From NCBI GenBank assembly GCA_026260175.1, contig JAKCWW010000185.1, positions 30,252 through 94,251 on the forward strand: a stretch of DNA of 64,000 nt, given 5' to 3'. This document shows positions 34,200-46,239 of this stretch, one piece after another. Under the pieces are notes generated by a model. It was not told where the DNA came from. It did no database searches and was given only the letters and a program-made list of their open reading frames with translations. The stretch is from Reticulitermes lucifugus (taxonomy: Eukaryota > Arthropoda > Insecta > Blattodea > Rhinotermitidae). The stretch's first letter is position 1. Each line of letters begins with the position of its first letter. The position numbers and the translations under genes were made by a program.

Positions 34200-36480
34200 A
34201 AAATTTCTGTTATTTGAAAAAGGTTCATTTACTTGGTAGATTGTTGAGTGGAGTAGTGGCATGTGTAGATTGGCCCAAAATTATGAAAGTATGGTTATTG
34301 TACTTGTAAGATTTTAGTACTATTTGTGTGCTCATTTCTATGCCATTTTTGAAAAGGGTACCACACAAAATTGATTAGGTTTCTACACTCAAATGTATAT
34401 TTTTGTAGTTTGTGAAAGTCTGAAAAAGGTTATTTTTTATTAAACTCATATAATCTGTGTGTGGTATGTATATGAATGTATAAGAGGAGAGTACCTGTAT
34501 ATGAGGGATAAATTAATTTATCTATGGATTTTAAGGTAACTCAGCTGCTGTGGCTATTTTCAGATTAGGGTTAAATAGTATGTGGCCGAGAAGTGTGCTT
34601 TTTTACTTTTCAGTAGTGAACATAAATTGTGTTTGCAATAAAGTGCTTAGGAAAATAGGTTGGTGTGGACAGATGAGGTAAGTGGTGAGATGAAGACTTA
34701 CGTGAAGGGGAACTTGGTCGTTTTGTCTCATTAACTAGTATTACTAGGATAATTATGCCAATCGCATTATAATGTGCTGGGTATGTAGGAGGCAAGAAAT
34801 ACATATGTAGTTGTCATGGGGATACCTCCAGGATAGTGGCTATTAGAAAAATGAAAGAAATGGGAGGGTAAATACTGCACACTCCTTGATTGCTAGTGCA
34901 CATATCACATTTCCACTTGTTTATAGAAGAATTATTGTGGCAACTGTTATGCTTCTTGATGTTGGTTCCTTGCTCATTCATGATGGTGTTTGCATAGGTG
35001 TGCAGATTAATACATAAGGGGCAGCATCTGCCCACCTGTTTCACTCAGTAGCTATTTAGATATTGTATGATATGGAATGTGTGTTGACTATGTACTCCTC
35101 ACAATTTTTAGAACAAATTGTTGCCACCATGTGTTAATTATGTCTGGAAACGGTGATGTATGTGCTGATGAATAGTTCAAGGATAAAATGAAAAGGAAAG
35201 TGATATGCATGTTAGAGAGTAATAATGTAACCCTGCAAATATTGAGGGTTTGTGGTATTAAATTTGATCTACCATACATTTTGAGATTTGAAATTATTGG
35301 AATATGTGTATCAGTGATGTTGAACCTATACATTTAGTATATTTAGCTACGCTGTCAGTATCTAGATGGTGTTGCACTGATGGCCCAGTTGAATGAATAT
35401 GAATATGGCGAACTGGTGGAATGGTAATTGACAAAGGAAAACTAAATTATTCAGAGCAAATACTGTCTACCAGTGAGTTAATTATCACTTGGTAGTGGCA
35501 TTTTCTCACAGTAGCAATAATTATTTTCTCATAATCCATTTAATGGGATAAGGAGGTGACTGCTGTCCTATACTTTATACATTTTTGATTCCTCAGTTAC
35601 TAAGGAAACAGGTTGGACCACAGAGAGTTACATTACTGTGTGGGAAGCTTTACAGTTCACTTCATACATACTAATTTTATGGAGACAAGTGCATTGTGGC
35701 AAAGTCTGTCTTGTTTTATTGATAAAGCAAAAAAATAAAGGTGGGTGTTTAAGAAGTACCTGTACATGTAAGGAAAACATTGAAACGCCTAAAAATTTTG
35801 ATAGGACATGTCATGGAAACAGATTCTTTATGAAAGTGTGGGTGGAAAAATGTTAAAATTATGTTCAAGAAATATGTTTATTGATTAAAATTTAGGTCCA
35901 CTGGCAAAGGTTTGTTGAAGTAGTGATGAGTCCCAGATATCCAAGGTACTGCCAAAATAACTGAGAGGATGGTTCTTGTTAGAAGAAAAACATGGTCAGA
36001 CAGAATCATGTAAATATATGGAAGAGAAGAGTAAAAGCTTTTACCAGGGCAATGGCAGTGGTTCTACTGGCATTGGGCATTTTTTCTTGTATTTTCGCGT
36101 ATAATCCATATTTGTATAAATAAATTGCCCCTGGCAGTGCAGTAGAATTAATTTTTTAATTCATGCAATTGTAATGTGCCTAACTGGATATTTGTTGTCC
36201 CAAGGATACTGATGTCCAGAGGTGGAAGTGTGTCACAGTGATAGTGATGTTGAGGCAATTGGGCTGTATGTGGAGGAGGGGGGTGGGGAGTGTGCAGAAG
36301 ATACAGTCAAGTTTCTCCAGAAGTGAAATTGATATTTGATAAACAGACCTACTCAGTCCTGTGGTCTTATCAAATATATATAATTTATGCATTCACTGAT
36401 GGACGATTACATATATGAACACTGGGTTTGGCTTTGGTTTTGGCTTTTAGAAATGAGGATGTAGATGGTAGTTTAGGTGT
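34200..36480. other. Intergenic stretch, nothing recognised
   Basis: AT-rich sequence with short chance frames only; no RNA gene or recurring repeat family was seen. Confidence 0.4.
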
Positions 36481-36489
36481 GCCACCAAA

Positions 36490-36700
36490 CATGGAACCCA
36501 CTCATGGAATCTTACATTAACACAGTGTGTGCACTGTACGATGTGATGCAACATGTTGGAAATGACCTCCCAATCACACACCTGGCAATTTCTTCAAATT
36601 TGCCCACTGTATGTGGCTTGTTTTTATACACATTGTCTTTCAAACTTCCCAACATATAATAGTCGCATGGTGTCAGACTGGATGAGCAGGCCACAAAGGT
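36490..36700 (-). mobile_element. mariner-type transposase C-terminal fragment
   Basis: The minus strand reads SLTPCDYYMLGSLKDNVYKN, then KPHTVGKFEEIARCV, the region around the last catalytic D of a mariner-type DDE transposase (family form SPDLTPCDYYLWGSLKDKVY). It is a different subfamily from the copy at 32.0 kb. No terminal repeats were found. Confidence 0.7.
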
Positions 36701-36739
36701 TGATTAAACTATAATATAATATCCAACAAAATGTGCATT

Positions 36740-36835
36740 GTTTCAGTACATAGGTTTTACATTTGAAACATATCTCCGACATGTTTTGATCAGTTATGGA
36801 TCATCTTCAGGGAGAATAACATCAAGCAAATATGT
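36740..36835 (-). repeat. Penelope-like end, single
   Basis: ATCTCCGACATGTTTTGATC, then GGATCATCTTCAGGG, is a diverged form of the shared motif (complement CTGAAGATGATCC...GATCAAAACATGTCGG). No mirrored arm was seen. Confidence 0.5.
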
Positions 36836-38690
36836 ATGAAACATGAAATAATATTAAAATTAAGTTTAAATTAAAACTGAACTCAGTAATTTTAATTTTA
36901 ACTTAAGTGAATCATCCTTGGAGTTGATTTTACATAATGGAAAGCCACTGTTCAAGCTACTGGAGATGTGTCGGACGCCACTTACAACCTAGCTGCGCAT
37001 GTGGGTCTGGAATTAAGTGGGATGCTGTGTAGATGGTGTGTAAATTGAACTTAGTGAGAAGTAAAATTTCTGTTTGCAAGACATATCTGGTTGTGTGAAC
37101 ATGTTATATACATGTAATTATTTATTTCAGGACCATCACATATGTGGCATTTAGGAATATGGTACATATTTAAAAGCTTTTGTGTAGGTATTATGACATC
37201 TCAGTTTCTCACTGGGACATTTTTCAAAAGAGACAGATTACTGGCGCTTTTCTCACTGTCTTTATTGACCCTGTTTTCTAGTTCTTCCCGTCGACTTAAT
37301 GTATCAAGCATAGTGTGTACAGTGTTAAGGTGCCATGGCACAGCATGGTGTAATATCTTACATAAGCTGTTTCTGTTTGTTGTGTGGCATTTAGAGGTTG
37401 TGTATGGGGAAATGATATGGAGAACAATTTATACTCTATAACAACTCCCATAGTTCATCCTGCTTAGTGATAATTCAGCCTCCATAAACCTTGTAATGAA
37501 AGTGATCTTTCAAGCTGTAGAAATAGGCATCTTCATATAAATTAGCCTGTGCCTACAGTTTGCAGCAACACATCTATGTAGCCTGGTTTTTAAGGGTTGG
37601 ATCGTGGTTTGTTGAACATATGACATATTTGGAACAAGCAACACATATACTTGAAAAGTACAGCAAGGTGATTTGTACTGAAATTGATTGTGCATTGGGT
37701 GGTGAATAGAACTTAGTGGCATAGGATATGGCCCACTGAGTGGCTTTTGTTCCTGCAATGATGAAACTTTTGGTCAAGTAATATAATGCTGTGGTAACCG
37801 AAGATAGTGGGATTATTAGCAAGTGTAGTGTCAATTTTCAGATGGAATTAATAAACCATCATCATTATTAGATTTCATATTTTGACAGTTGTCACAGCTT
37901 CTTCAACTGCCCCCTTGACTAAGAGTGGTGTTAGTTTGGTGGTCCACATTATCACATTTGGTTTTTGCATTAGCGGTAACTGAAAAATAAAATATACGTC
38001 GGCTGAACCATACTTCATCACCAAGCCAGGCTTAATAACACTAATAACATTTGCTAAGTTAATGTATTGCATATTTCTTATCCATAATGTTCCGTGCCTT
38101 CCATTATGAAATCCTGCGTTTCATTTTGGTAATCCTGTACTACTGAGTTTTTAACAAATTATGTTGGATATAACTGTTAAGTGAGTGAGCAAAATGAAAG
38201 TTTCATATATAAAGACTACCTCAATGAGCTGAAAAATGTGGAAGTTAAACATAGAGTATCCTGTTAAAATTTCAAGTAGCATTGTAAAAGGAAAGTGTGG
38301 ATATACATATGGCTTCAATAGGTACTAAGAATACTGAAACCTCAACCATTGAGAGTTTAGGATACGAGTTACAGCTGAGTAATCTATAGCATGTCAAAAG
38401 AGTGGTCAAAATTAGGAGGTCAAGTCTGATTAATTTTGTTGAGGTTAATGGTGTGGATTCTGACATAACTGATAAACTGTTTATCAGATATTCTGCATTT
38501 GTCATATACTACAGAATAAGTGGGATAGCAGTGAGATGCACGTCATTAGGAATGCTAGATTTATGAGGGAAACATTGTGTAACATTTTTACTGGATTTGC
38601 TGCATTCAGAAAATTGTTTTGCTGATATATGGCATGTTTAAATGAAACTGCTAATTGCAGTGTGTGTGTGTCAAGAAAGGCTATGTGGAA
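36836..38690. other. Intergenic stretch, nothing recognised
   Basis: It contains several short frames of up to 99 codons (37142-37441), none with a motif or splice context. No repeat family shared with the rest of the window was identified. Confidence 0.35.
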
Positions 38691-38694
38691 GTCC

Positions 38695-38965
38695 ATGTAG
38701 GTAAACATTTTTCTTTGATACATTTCCTATTTAGAAGAATGATTTCATACAAGGAGATGCTTTGTTACAATCCCTTTTCAGTTTTGCTTTAGAGTGTGCT
38801 ATTAGGAAAGATAAGAAAATCAGTTTGAAGCAATGGACCTTAGTGGAACACATGGGCATCTCAGGTATGCAGATTATGTTAGGCAAGAACATAGATACCA
38901 TAGAGAAGGCTGTAGAAACTACAGGATCTTTAATCATTAAAGAAAACAAAGCTAAGTACACTGAG
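38695..38965 (+). mobile_element. LINE reverse-transcriptase fragment
   Basis: It reads GDALLQSLFSFALECAIRK, then (shifted) YADYV for the catalytic YADDV box, and LGKNIDTIEKAVETTGSLII. This is the RT palm of the family form GDPLSPLLFNFALEYAIRK...YADDVNMLGEN. The second catalytic D is changed to Y, so it is inactive. Confidence 0.65.
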
Positions 38966-40350
38966 TTTGGGCTTTTCCAACTATTGCATTAGGTCTACAA
39001 CATTTTTTGGCACATTTGGGCCCTTATCAAGGAGTTCAATGTAGCATATTGACATAAAACTCAAGAAAAAATATGGAATCCATGATTAAAACTCAGTGCA
39101 AGTTATGTTCATAATATTGTATTATGATCTGTGTGAACTGTTGCTATAGTAAATGTTGCTTGCAAGTAGATCAACAACAATGAGTGTATGTATAAGTTGA
39201 GTAGTATCAGCACAGACTGTTCAGTTACCGTATTAACTGGTCCTGTGCTGTACTTGCATGGTGACAACATATAGGGGCACTGTGTTCAGACATCCATAGA
39301 GACACTACAGTGGGCAAGATACATTACAGCCATTACTCAACAGAAGCCATGTAGGTGTGTGCAGTAAGTGATGTCATCCATCTATTTATTGGAGTCCTAG
39401 AGTGGCAAATCCTGAAAGGTTTGAGAAGTGGCATGCAGGTGGGATCAGATTGTCTATGCCACTGTGTACCTCAATGTACTTGATCATGTTCATGGTAGAA
39501 ATGCAGCATTGTATGGTTCATAGTTTATCTGACACATGTTGTTGGTCACTTCAGAGACTATTTTGCAGGGCAGCAGTCAGTAGAAAATAATACGACATCT
39601 GGACAAAATTGTGTAGATCCCACGAATATAACTGATGAATCACTGTAGACAGGCAAATTACATTTGTTATTTGTGTGTGTGTGTTTTGACAGTTACCAAC
39701 GAAAGATTGTGATGCATTGGCTAGCACTCCTGATTTGTATTTAGGAGGGCCCCATTTGGTATCTTGGTTGGGATTGGTGTTGCCAGGCAAGTGGCAGAAT
39801 AGCACCTTAAAAGTGACCAACACTGCAGTCACATTTTTAACATAGATTCTGATTCTGTGGCTCACACTGCGTCCATATTTGTAGTTAGCTCTTAGTTCAC
39901 CTTTTTAGGAGACTGTCCAACTGCCTGTCATTTATTCCTGTATAAGAGGAATCAACTCTTGAGTAAAATCTGCTTTTCTTGTTCGTTCTCATTGTGCTGA
40001 TGTACTTGAGGACAAATTGCCTTACATATACTACCATGGTGATGTTTCAGGGAGCCCATGTGGAACTTATGAGTTGGCCTGTACCACCATTTCCCACGAT
40101 TATACATCACATCCCATCATCCCTAGAAGCTCACACATGTTCAATATCAGTAATTTGAATTCCAAACACCCTTATTAAATTATTTTGTTTTACTTAAGTT
40201 AGAACAACTTGGCAATAAAAAGGCACTGGACTGCCGACCCTCTGATCAGCAAGAAGTTTGTGTCCAGCAGGAACGACTTGGAATACAGAAAGTTTTCTGT
40301 TAAAAGTTCCTTGGTCTCACTATTCATCAGGAATTTCCAAAATTAATACT
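38966..40350. other. Intergenic stretch, nothing recognised
   Basis: Only short chance frames; no RNA gene or known repeat seen. Confidence 0.35.
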
Positions 40351-40356
40351 TCAACA

Positions 40357-40470
40357 AGAACTTCGTGGTCAAGTGGATAAAACACTGGCTCAGTGATCCA
40401 AGGTGTAGCAATTCGAGTCCACAGGGTTCCAGGATCGTCAGACAGCAGAAGCAGCATCTGTTACCACTTC
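40357..40470 (+). mobile_element. tRNA-like SINE head
   Basis: TCGTGGTCAAGTGGATAAAAC resembles an A box, and GCAATTCGAGTCC some 35 bp later a B box. The stems are incomplete, so it is a tRNA-derived repeat rather than a tRNA gene. Confidence 0.45.
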
Positions 40471-40874
40471 CAGAGCTTCGGCAGAGAAGTTAGAAGCCAA
40501 AAAAGTAGTAAATGAATTATAGTGCCCCCATAACTTTTAAAAATTATTACCAGCATGGCAGAAATTTTTGGCCAAGAAAATTTTTACTGCAACACCCGTA
40601 ATATTTAGTACCAAAAATTTTAAATTATGGGTGGTCCGTAGACCAGAAAAGTTTTTAATAGCGTAGCGATTTTTTTTAATATGGAGACCTGGAGATCGTT
40701 ACTAGCATACGGACAATTCGAAATTCTGAAAAGATCCGCTAGATAAACATCAACTTCTAGTCCGGTTATAGTACTAAAAGCCGTCAAGAGATGGCAGGGT
40801 TACTCCACACAATGCTGCATGTTCGGCCATATCCATGGGCCAAATTATTCATTTAAAATCGAGCGTAGTGAGAC

Positions 40875-42175
40875 AAAAATTTAATGCATAATTGTGATTG
40901 CCTTAAAGAAGAAGCCCAAAGCTACAAAATGCAGCGAACATCGCACAATCAGCCTTACCGCACATACAGCAAAGATAGTAGCGAGGATACTTAGAAGAAG
41001 GATTGAAAGGAAAATTGAGGATGCACTTGGAGAATATCAGTTTGGATTTAGAAGAGAAAAAGGAGCAAGGGATGCAATTGGGATGCTGAGAATACTATCA
41101 GAACGAACCTTGGACATAGTGAGGAATTGTGTGCTTGCTTCATAGACTGGCAGAAGGCATTTGACCGTGTCAACTGGACCAAATTAATGCAGACCCTAAA
41201 GGGAACTGGGATAGTCTGGGGCGAAGGCAGATTGATCAGCAAATTGTGCATGGAACAGAGAAAGTACGACTGGACCAAGGGGAGACGAGAAGTATGAAGA
41301 TTGGTACAGGAGTTAGACAAGGTTGCTGTTTGTCACCGATTCTGTTCAACGTATACAGCGAATACATTACCAAGGAAGCTCTTGAAGGGTTTGGAGACTT
41401 CAAAATAGGACAAGTAAATTGCACTGTGAAATACGCAGATGACGTTGTGCTACTGGCTAAGGAAGAAACGGTGCTACAGGGCATGATTGAAGACTAATTG
41501 AAATTGGAAGTCGCTGTGGAATGGAAATGAATGTTGAAAAAACTGAGGTAATGAGAATCTCAAGGCAACCATCCCCAATAAAAATTATGGTAGATCAAAA
41601 ACAATTGGAGAATGTGGAATATTTCAATTATTTCGGTAGCATGGTAACATATGATGCAAGGTGTAAATGTGAAATTAAATCCAGAATTGCCATGGCAAAA
41701 GCAGCATTCAAGAAGAAGAAGAATCTTTTCACCAGCAAATTGGACTTAAATTTAAGGAAGAAACTAATAAAGTGCTACACTTGAAGCATAGCCTTGTATG
41801 GTGCTGAAACGTGGACACTTCGGAAAGTATAGACCGATCGTGTGAGAAATGAAGAAGTATTACACAGAGTTAAGGAGGAGAAGAATGTCCTACATGCAAT
41901 AAAAAGAAGAAAGGCTAACTGGCTTGGTCACATCTTGCGTAGAAACTGCCTTCTAAAACACGCGATTGAAGGAAAGTTAGAGGGAAGGAGAGAAATGACG
42001 GGAGGACGAGGAAGAAGGCGTAAGCAGCTACCGGATGACATTAAGGAAAAGAGAATATACTGGAAATTGAAAGAGGAAACACTAGATCGCACCCTGTGGA
42101 GAACTCGCTTTGGAAGAGGCTACGAACCTGTCGTAAGACAGACTACAGAATGATTATGATGAATTGTGATTATAG
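40875..42175 (+). mobile_element. LINE (RTE-like), 5'-truncated reverse transcriptase and tail
   Basis: Four frame pieces make up the RT: IALKKKPKATKCSEHRTISL to SERTLDI (40894-41116), CACFIDWQKAFDRVNWTKL in another frame, then GVRQGCCLSPILFNVYSEY and VKYADDVVLLAKEE (41246-41497), MEMNVEKTEVMRISRQPSP (41521-41784), and the tail GHILRRNCLL to WRTRFGRGYEPVVRQTTE with a stop at 42151. The catalytic YADD is intact. At about 41829 some 20 codons present in the copy at 50.1 kb (QKYLESFEMWCWRRMEKIS) are deleted in frame, beside a TAG. At least two frameshifts and two stops make it inactive. The 5' end with the endonuclease is missing. Confidence 0.85.
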
Positions 42176-42730
42176 GGCTCAAAATTTCTGCAAGGTGCAG
42201 CCCCTGGGATTCCTCGCTCCGGCTGCCAAGAAACCAAGGTACGCCCCTGCAAACATACAAAAATTGACAATGGTACAGTTTCACAAAAACATGTAAAACA
42301 ATAACAGAAGACGATGGCATAAAAGCCGTCCACAAAGTTATAAAAATGACATAATACAGTGGAACCCGGTTATAACAACATAGGTTTATGCGATACCTCG
42401 TCTATAGCGTCGGATATTCTGTGGTACCAATTAATTCCTCACTGTTAGCCATAACAATATACTTCTCGGTTAGAAAAGCACTTGTTATAACGACACAAAA
42501 TATTCAGTCTCTTTCGTGACGTTATAACCTAGTTCAACTGTACATGAAAACAAGTTATGATAAATCTACAAAAATTAATACAAGTTCTGAATGAGTGTAA
42601 GTACTTGATTTCTAAAGATATTGACATCTTTGCAAATCTTATTTGCCGCTGATGCGCACCTGGGAGAAGGACTCTTTTTAAAGGATGAGCTGTCATGAAT
42701 TACGGAGAAGTCTATGAGATTTCGAGTAGG

Positions 42731-42761
42731 AAATAATAATAATAATAATAATAATAATAAT
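42731..42761. repeat. (AAT)n microsatellite
   Basis: About ten AAT units in tandem. Confidence 0.9.
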
Positions 42762-42825
42762 TAGTCAAGGAATTACAAAACAGCCATATTGGGCACTGCG
42801 CATTTACTTCGAACAGATTTAATGT

Positions 42826-43255
42826 AAAAGGTAAAGCAATCCCTGCACAGGCGTGGACAGGCCCTTAGGGTAATCTGTGGTCTTTTGGGTGATTACACGG
42901 CGTCGTGAGGTAATAATTACCTCACGACGCCGTGTAATCACCCAAAAGACCACAGATTACATCAACATCGCAGCGGAAGCCTGAAATCAAGGCCCTTAGG
43001 GTTCCAGGAGGGTGAGGCTCCCAGAATTTCTAGACAGTCGGCACATGAAGGTGGCAAGGTTGTCAACCATAAGCATCAGTCGCTTTTACCCCCCAGGACA
43101 TACACGTGGTACTCATTTCTGCTAGAGGCTGAGTCGACCCCAGGGCCATAGTGCGGCCGGAAGGGTTATGTCATTGAAAAGTCCCAATGCCCTCATCGGG
43201 AATTGAACCCGCGACCTTCCATCTTGTAGCACAGTGCCTCAACAAACTAAAGTAT
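42826..43255 (-). mobile_element. tRNA-derived SINE (family C), interrupted by a foldback element
   Basis: The minus-strand copy has its B box in GGGAATTGAACCC (43199-43211, + strand) and its body in GAGGCTCCCAGAATTTCTAG and AAGGTGGCAAGGTTGTC. It matches copies at 61.5 and 62.3 kb. The body is split at 42871-42990 by the palindromic element described separately, so the SINE is the older of the two. Confidence 0.8.
42871..42990 (+). mobile_element. 120-bp Penelope-like foldback element with target duplication
   Basis: 42871-42959 is a perfect palindrome with 44-bp arms and a one-base spacer. A 31-nt tail (CATCAACATCGCAGCGGAAG...) follows and is homologous to the tail of the copy at 10164. Direct repeats GGCCCTTAGGG flank it (42860-42870, 42991-43001; up to 13 bp if the junction is shifted). 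The inner motif part has been lost. The perfect arms imply a recent origin or ongoing correction. Confidence 0.85.
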
Positions 43256-43370
43256 TAATATAAAGGTACGAAAGTTTTATCATGAGAAATAGCATCACAT
43301 GAACCATAAACTTTAAGCAAAGGATAGCTGCAACATTGTACAGTCTACCATAGAAACATGGTTGGTTTCA

Positions 43371-43800
43371 TTATTAACTACAGAGTACCAACACTAATGC
43401 ACAAATTTAATATCTAACACAAAGTCGTTAAAGTATCATTTTAACTCCGACATGTTTCGGCGGCATATATACCACCATCATCAGGGAGACAGTTCACACC
43501 GAAAGCTGGAAAGGCCGCTGGTGAGTTAAAGCCCTTCTTGTTGTGCACACATTACAAGAGGCATTCTGTGAAGTGACACTTGTAATCTGTACATGACAAC
43601 AAGAACTTTACCTTACCAGCGGCCTTTCCAGCTTTCGATATGAACTGTCTCCTTGATGATGGTGGCATATATGCCACCGAAACATCGGAGTTAAAAATGA
43701 TACTTTAACGACTTTGTGTTAGATATTAAATTTGTGCAATACTGTTGGTACTCTGTAGTTAATAATTCAATACAATGCAAGATGTGAACAACGCAGTGAA
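43371..43800 (+). mobile_element. Penelope-like inverted-repeat element with 13-bp flanking repeats
   Basis: 43371-43766 is a near-perfect inverted repeat (arms of about 185 bp, short centre). The left arm holds CCGACATGTTTCGGCGG...CCATCATCAGGGAGAC; the right arm holds CTTGATGATGG, then the hairpin GGTGGCATATATGCCACC, then GAAACATCGG. A 34-nt unpaired tail is at 43767-43800. Flanks ATGGTTGGTTTCA (43358-43370) and ATGGTTTGTTTCA (43801-43813) differ at one base. No coding sequence. Confidence 0.75.
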
Positions 43801-43834
43801 ATGGTTTGTTTCAGGTAGCCCAATACAGTTGTAA

Positions 43835-44105
43835 CTAGGTAAAGGTAAAAAGGTAAAGTTCTCCCTAGAACAGGCCACGAAGGCCCAGACGGGGAGTACC
43901 TTGGCACTAGATGAGGGTGGGTGGTCAACTCCACGCCCCGGCCACTTTACCCCCGGGAAAGAGACCCGGTACCCATTGTATAGGAGGCTGGGTGAGCCCC
44001 AGGGCCGGTCTGGACGGCTGCGAAAACCCTCGCCCCCACCGGGATTCGATCCCCGGACCGTCCAGCCCGTAGCGATTCGCCATACCGAAATACCCTGCAT
44101 AAAGT
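43835..44105 (-). mobile_element. tRNA-derived SINE (family A)
   Basis: The minus-strand copy has the B-box region GGGATTCGATCCCC (44040-44053, + strand), and its head reaches about 44095. The body CCCCAGGGCCGGTCTGGACG and the GGCACTAGATGAGGGTGGGT block match the other family A copies. It is one of the better preserved. Confidence 0.8.
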
Positions 44106-44395
44106 TGTATATCTGACACTAACAAAACTTACAGTGAACTCTGGAGTGCCTGAAGGCAGAATGGACCACTTAGAGCTCGGCCCAGGTGCGTTCGCATCCC
44201 CATGCCACATGTACCTACGTTCCTGCATGCAAAAACATGTTTTCAGTTATACAGTTTTCACTAAAAGTTACACTACTGAATTCTGCGGGGTTAAGTCTTG
44301 AACATTATCCTTCATTAAGTCTAGAAGTACATGACTGTCTGCGGCTCTGAGCTCGGGGGGATAGCAAGTAACGCGAAACAAATAAATTCAACTTT

Positions 44396-44500
44396 GAGAT
44401 CTGCGCTTTTCTGGGATATTACGCGGCGTCGTGTGGTAATTGTTTACCGACGTTTCGGGACATCGTATCGGTCCCATCTTCAAGGGTCAAGAGTCCGAGA
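44396..44500 (+). repeat. Penelope-like end, single
   Basis: GAGATCTGCGCTTTTCTGGG, GGCGTCGTGTGGTAAT, TTTACCGACGTTTCGGGACA and GGTCCCATCTTCAAGGGTC match the left arm of the element at 10164. The mirrored arm is absent and no target duplication was found. Confidence 0.65.
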
Positions 44501-44797
44501 AGAAAAGAAAGCCGGCAACACGCAACGTAGATTCTATATGGGAGGCATATTTGATAGCATGCTACAGATATGAAATTCCACGAGTCAATGCATACCTTTT
44601 CATTCCTCTTAAGGTATTTAATGCTTTATACTTACAGTGGCAACAGTAACTTACCACCTTCCAGAGGGTCTGACGACCTACCCAGCTATTTTCTCGGCTT
44701 TCATCACAAACCTTGCAAGTCCACTTACGTAGAGTAACTCTAACGGGATGTTGTCATTTTAATTTACCTGCATTGGAGCTGGTGCTTGTATCCACTG

Positions 44798-45190
44798 CAG
44801 GTGCGCACCTAGAATTTTTCGCTGGGGGTGGGACTGACCCTGAGGCTATATATAATTTATGTTTGATTTTAAATATTATGTTATAAGGATCATGTAGTAA
44901 GTATAATATAACACTGTTTGCAACTGCATTTATATACATACAAATATAACTACATGTTCCATGACTCAATCACAGTGTCGTATCTTCTTGTTTTTTAAAT
45001 GTTAGTAATTTATTTTTCAAAATTCTAATGTACTAGATATCAACCGATTTCAGTGGCTGATTTCGGCTGAAGGGTAAATCACGTAAAACTTTTGATATTG
45101 TAATATCTACTAAATCTGTGTTTTTTAAATTTCGATTTTGGGTGGTTTGGTGGGGCTGCAGCCCGACAGCCCCCCTTGGGTGCGTCCCTG
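44798..45190. mobile_element. hAT-type MITE, copy 1
   Basis: A 393-bp element with ends CAGGTGCGCACC and (reversed) CAGGGACGCACC and identical 8-bp flanks ATCCACTG (44790-44797, 45191-45198). It matches the element at 53481 along its whole length. No transposase. Confidence 0.9.
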
Positions 45191-45261
45191 ATCCACTGAG
45201 TCCTTTCGTACAGGCGATAGTGCCCAGTAGAATAAACAATTTGACTAGCAGGACAGTGAAC

Positions 45262-45322
45262 TAATTTCGTAGGGAGCTCAGCTGGTGAAGAAATTCCTCT
45301 GCCTTTTACGGAACTCTAACGT
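45262..45322 (-). mobile_element. LINE 3' tail scrap
   Basis: The minus strand reads VMNVRVP, stop, KAEEFLHQLSSL, the family's terminal block. Confidence 0.5.
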
Positions 45323-45519
45323 TCATTACAGACACTCCCCAAACTACGAATTTTCAAGTTACGTAATTTTAGACTTAGCAGTTTTTAAAAAGATAAAAAA
45401 TTGAAATAGTAACATTTTTAAAAAACGTACCGTATTCCTCCTTGCAGGAATGAAAGTGCAATGAGAGGAATGTGGCAGGAGATTGCTGCTGGGCGATAAC
45501 ACGGGCGGTGAGGTGGTCA

Positions 45520-45875
45520 TACTGCGGCTGATTAGGTTCCAGTGTGTTGAAGTTTGGATTTCAACAGGACTGCCACTGCACCGATTTCAGTGAACTTTGA
45601 TACTGGATACTTTTATGAAAATCTCTCAAGACACTCCAAATTTGGTTAAAGTCGTAGAAAAATATCGAACACTTTACATGAAGACCTAAGTACGTTCTAT
45701 TTTTTCCGGCGACATCAATTCGCCATAACATCAATTTTGTGCAAAACTCAATATTTTTATATTGTTGACTGTGACATGTTGCTCAACAACACACACAGAA
45801 CGCATTGTTGGGTTTTAATTGCATCAATGGTTACGCGAACGCACCACAATGTTGCTTTATACGTATGCCTATCTT
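45520..45875 (+). repeat. Dispersed repeat G, copy 2
   Basis: Its blocks align with 8612-8890 in order: TTTTATGAAAATCTCTC, TTTACATGAAGACCTAAGT, ACGCGAACGCACCACAATGTT and TTATACG. This copy is longer because of an insertion of about 70 bp around 45730-45800. Confidence 0.5.
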
Positions 45876-46019
45876 GTTCACTGTTAATTGTGACCTGTTT
45901 ATTATTACATGCTTTGCAGGATAATACATGCAGGAGAGAAATCTAATCAAAATCTGTATTTTCGAAAAAAACATAAGACGCAATATTTTGAGGTTTGAAT
46001 TTAATAAATTTGTATTTGT

Positions 46020-46180
46020 AAGTGTGGCTAAACCTCCGGCTTCGTAAGTGGAAGATTCCGGACTAAAATCTGGGTACGGAGGCCCACCAAGTCGCTGTGG
46101 TTTTTTCGTGATTTTTCTCAGTCACTCCAAACACTGTTGTAGTACCTCAGATTAAGCTACGGCCCCTCGCTACCATAGAG
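46020..46180 (+). repeat. SINE-like sequence, diverged
   Basis: A GGCTAAACCTCCGGC / GTGGAAGATTCCGGACT head and TTTTTCTCAGTCACTCCAAAC recall the SINE at 62.0 kb. The tRNA-like head is poor. Confidence 0.35.
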
Positions 46181-46239
46181 TTTCCGATTAATCATCAATC
46201 ACCCTTTCATTAGAAATACAATTGTCGTTAAACAAGATA

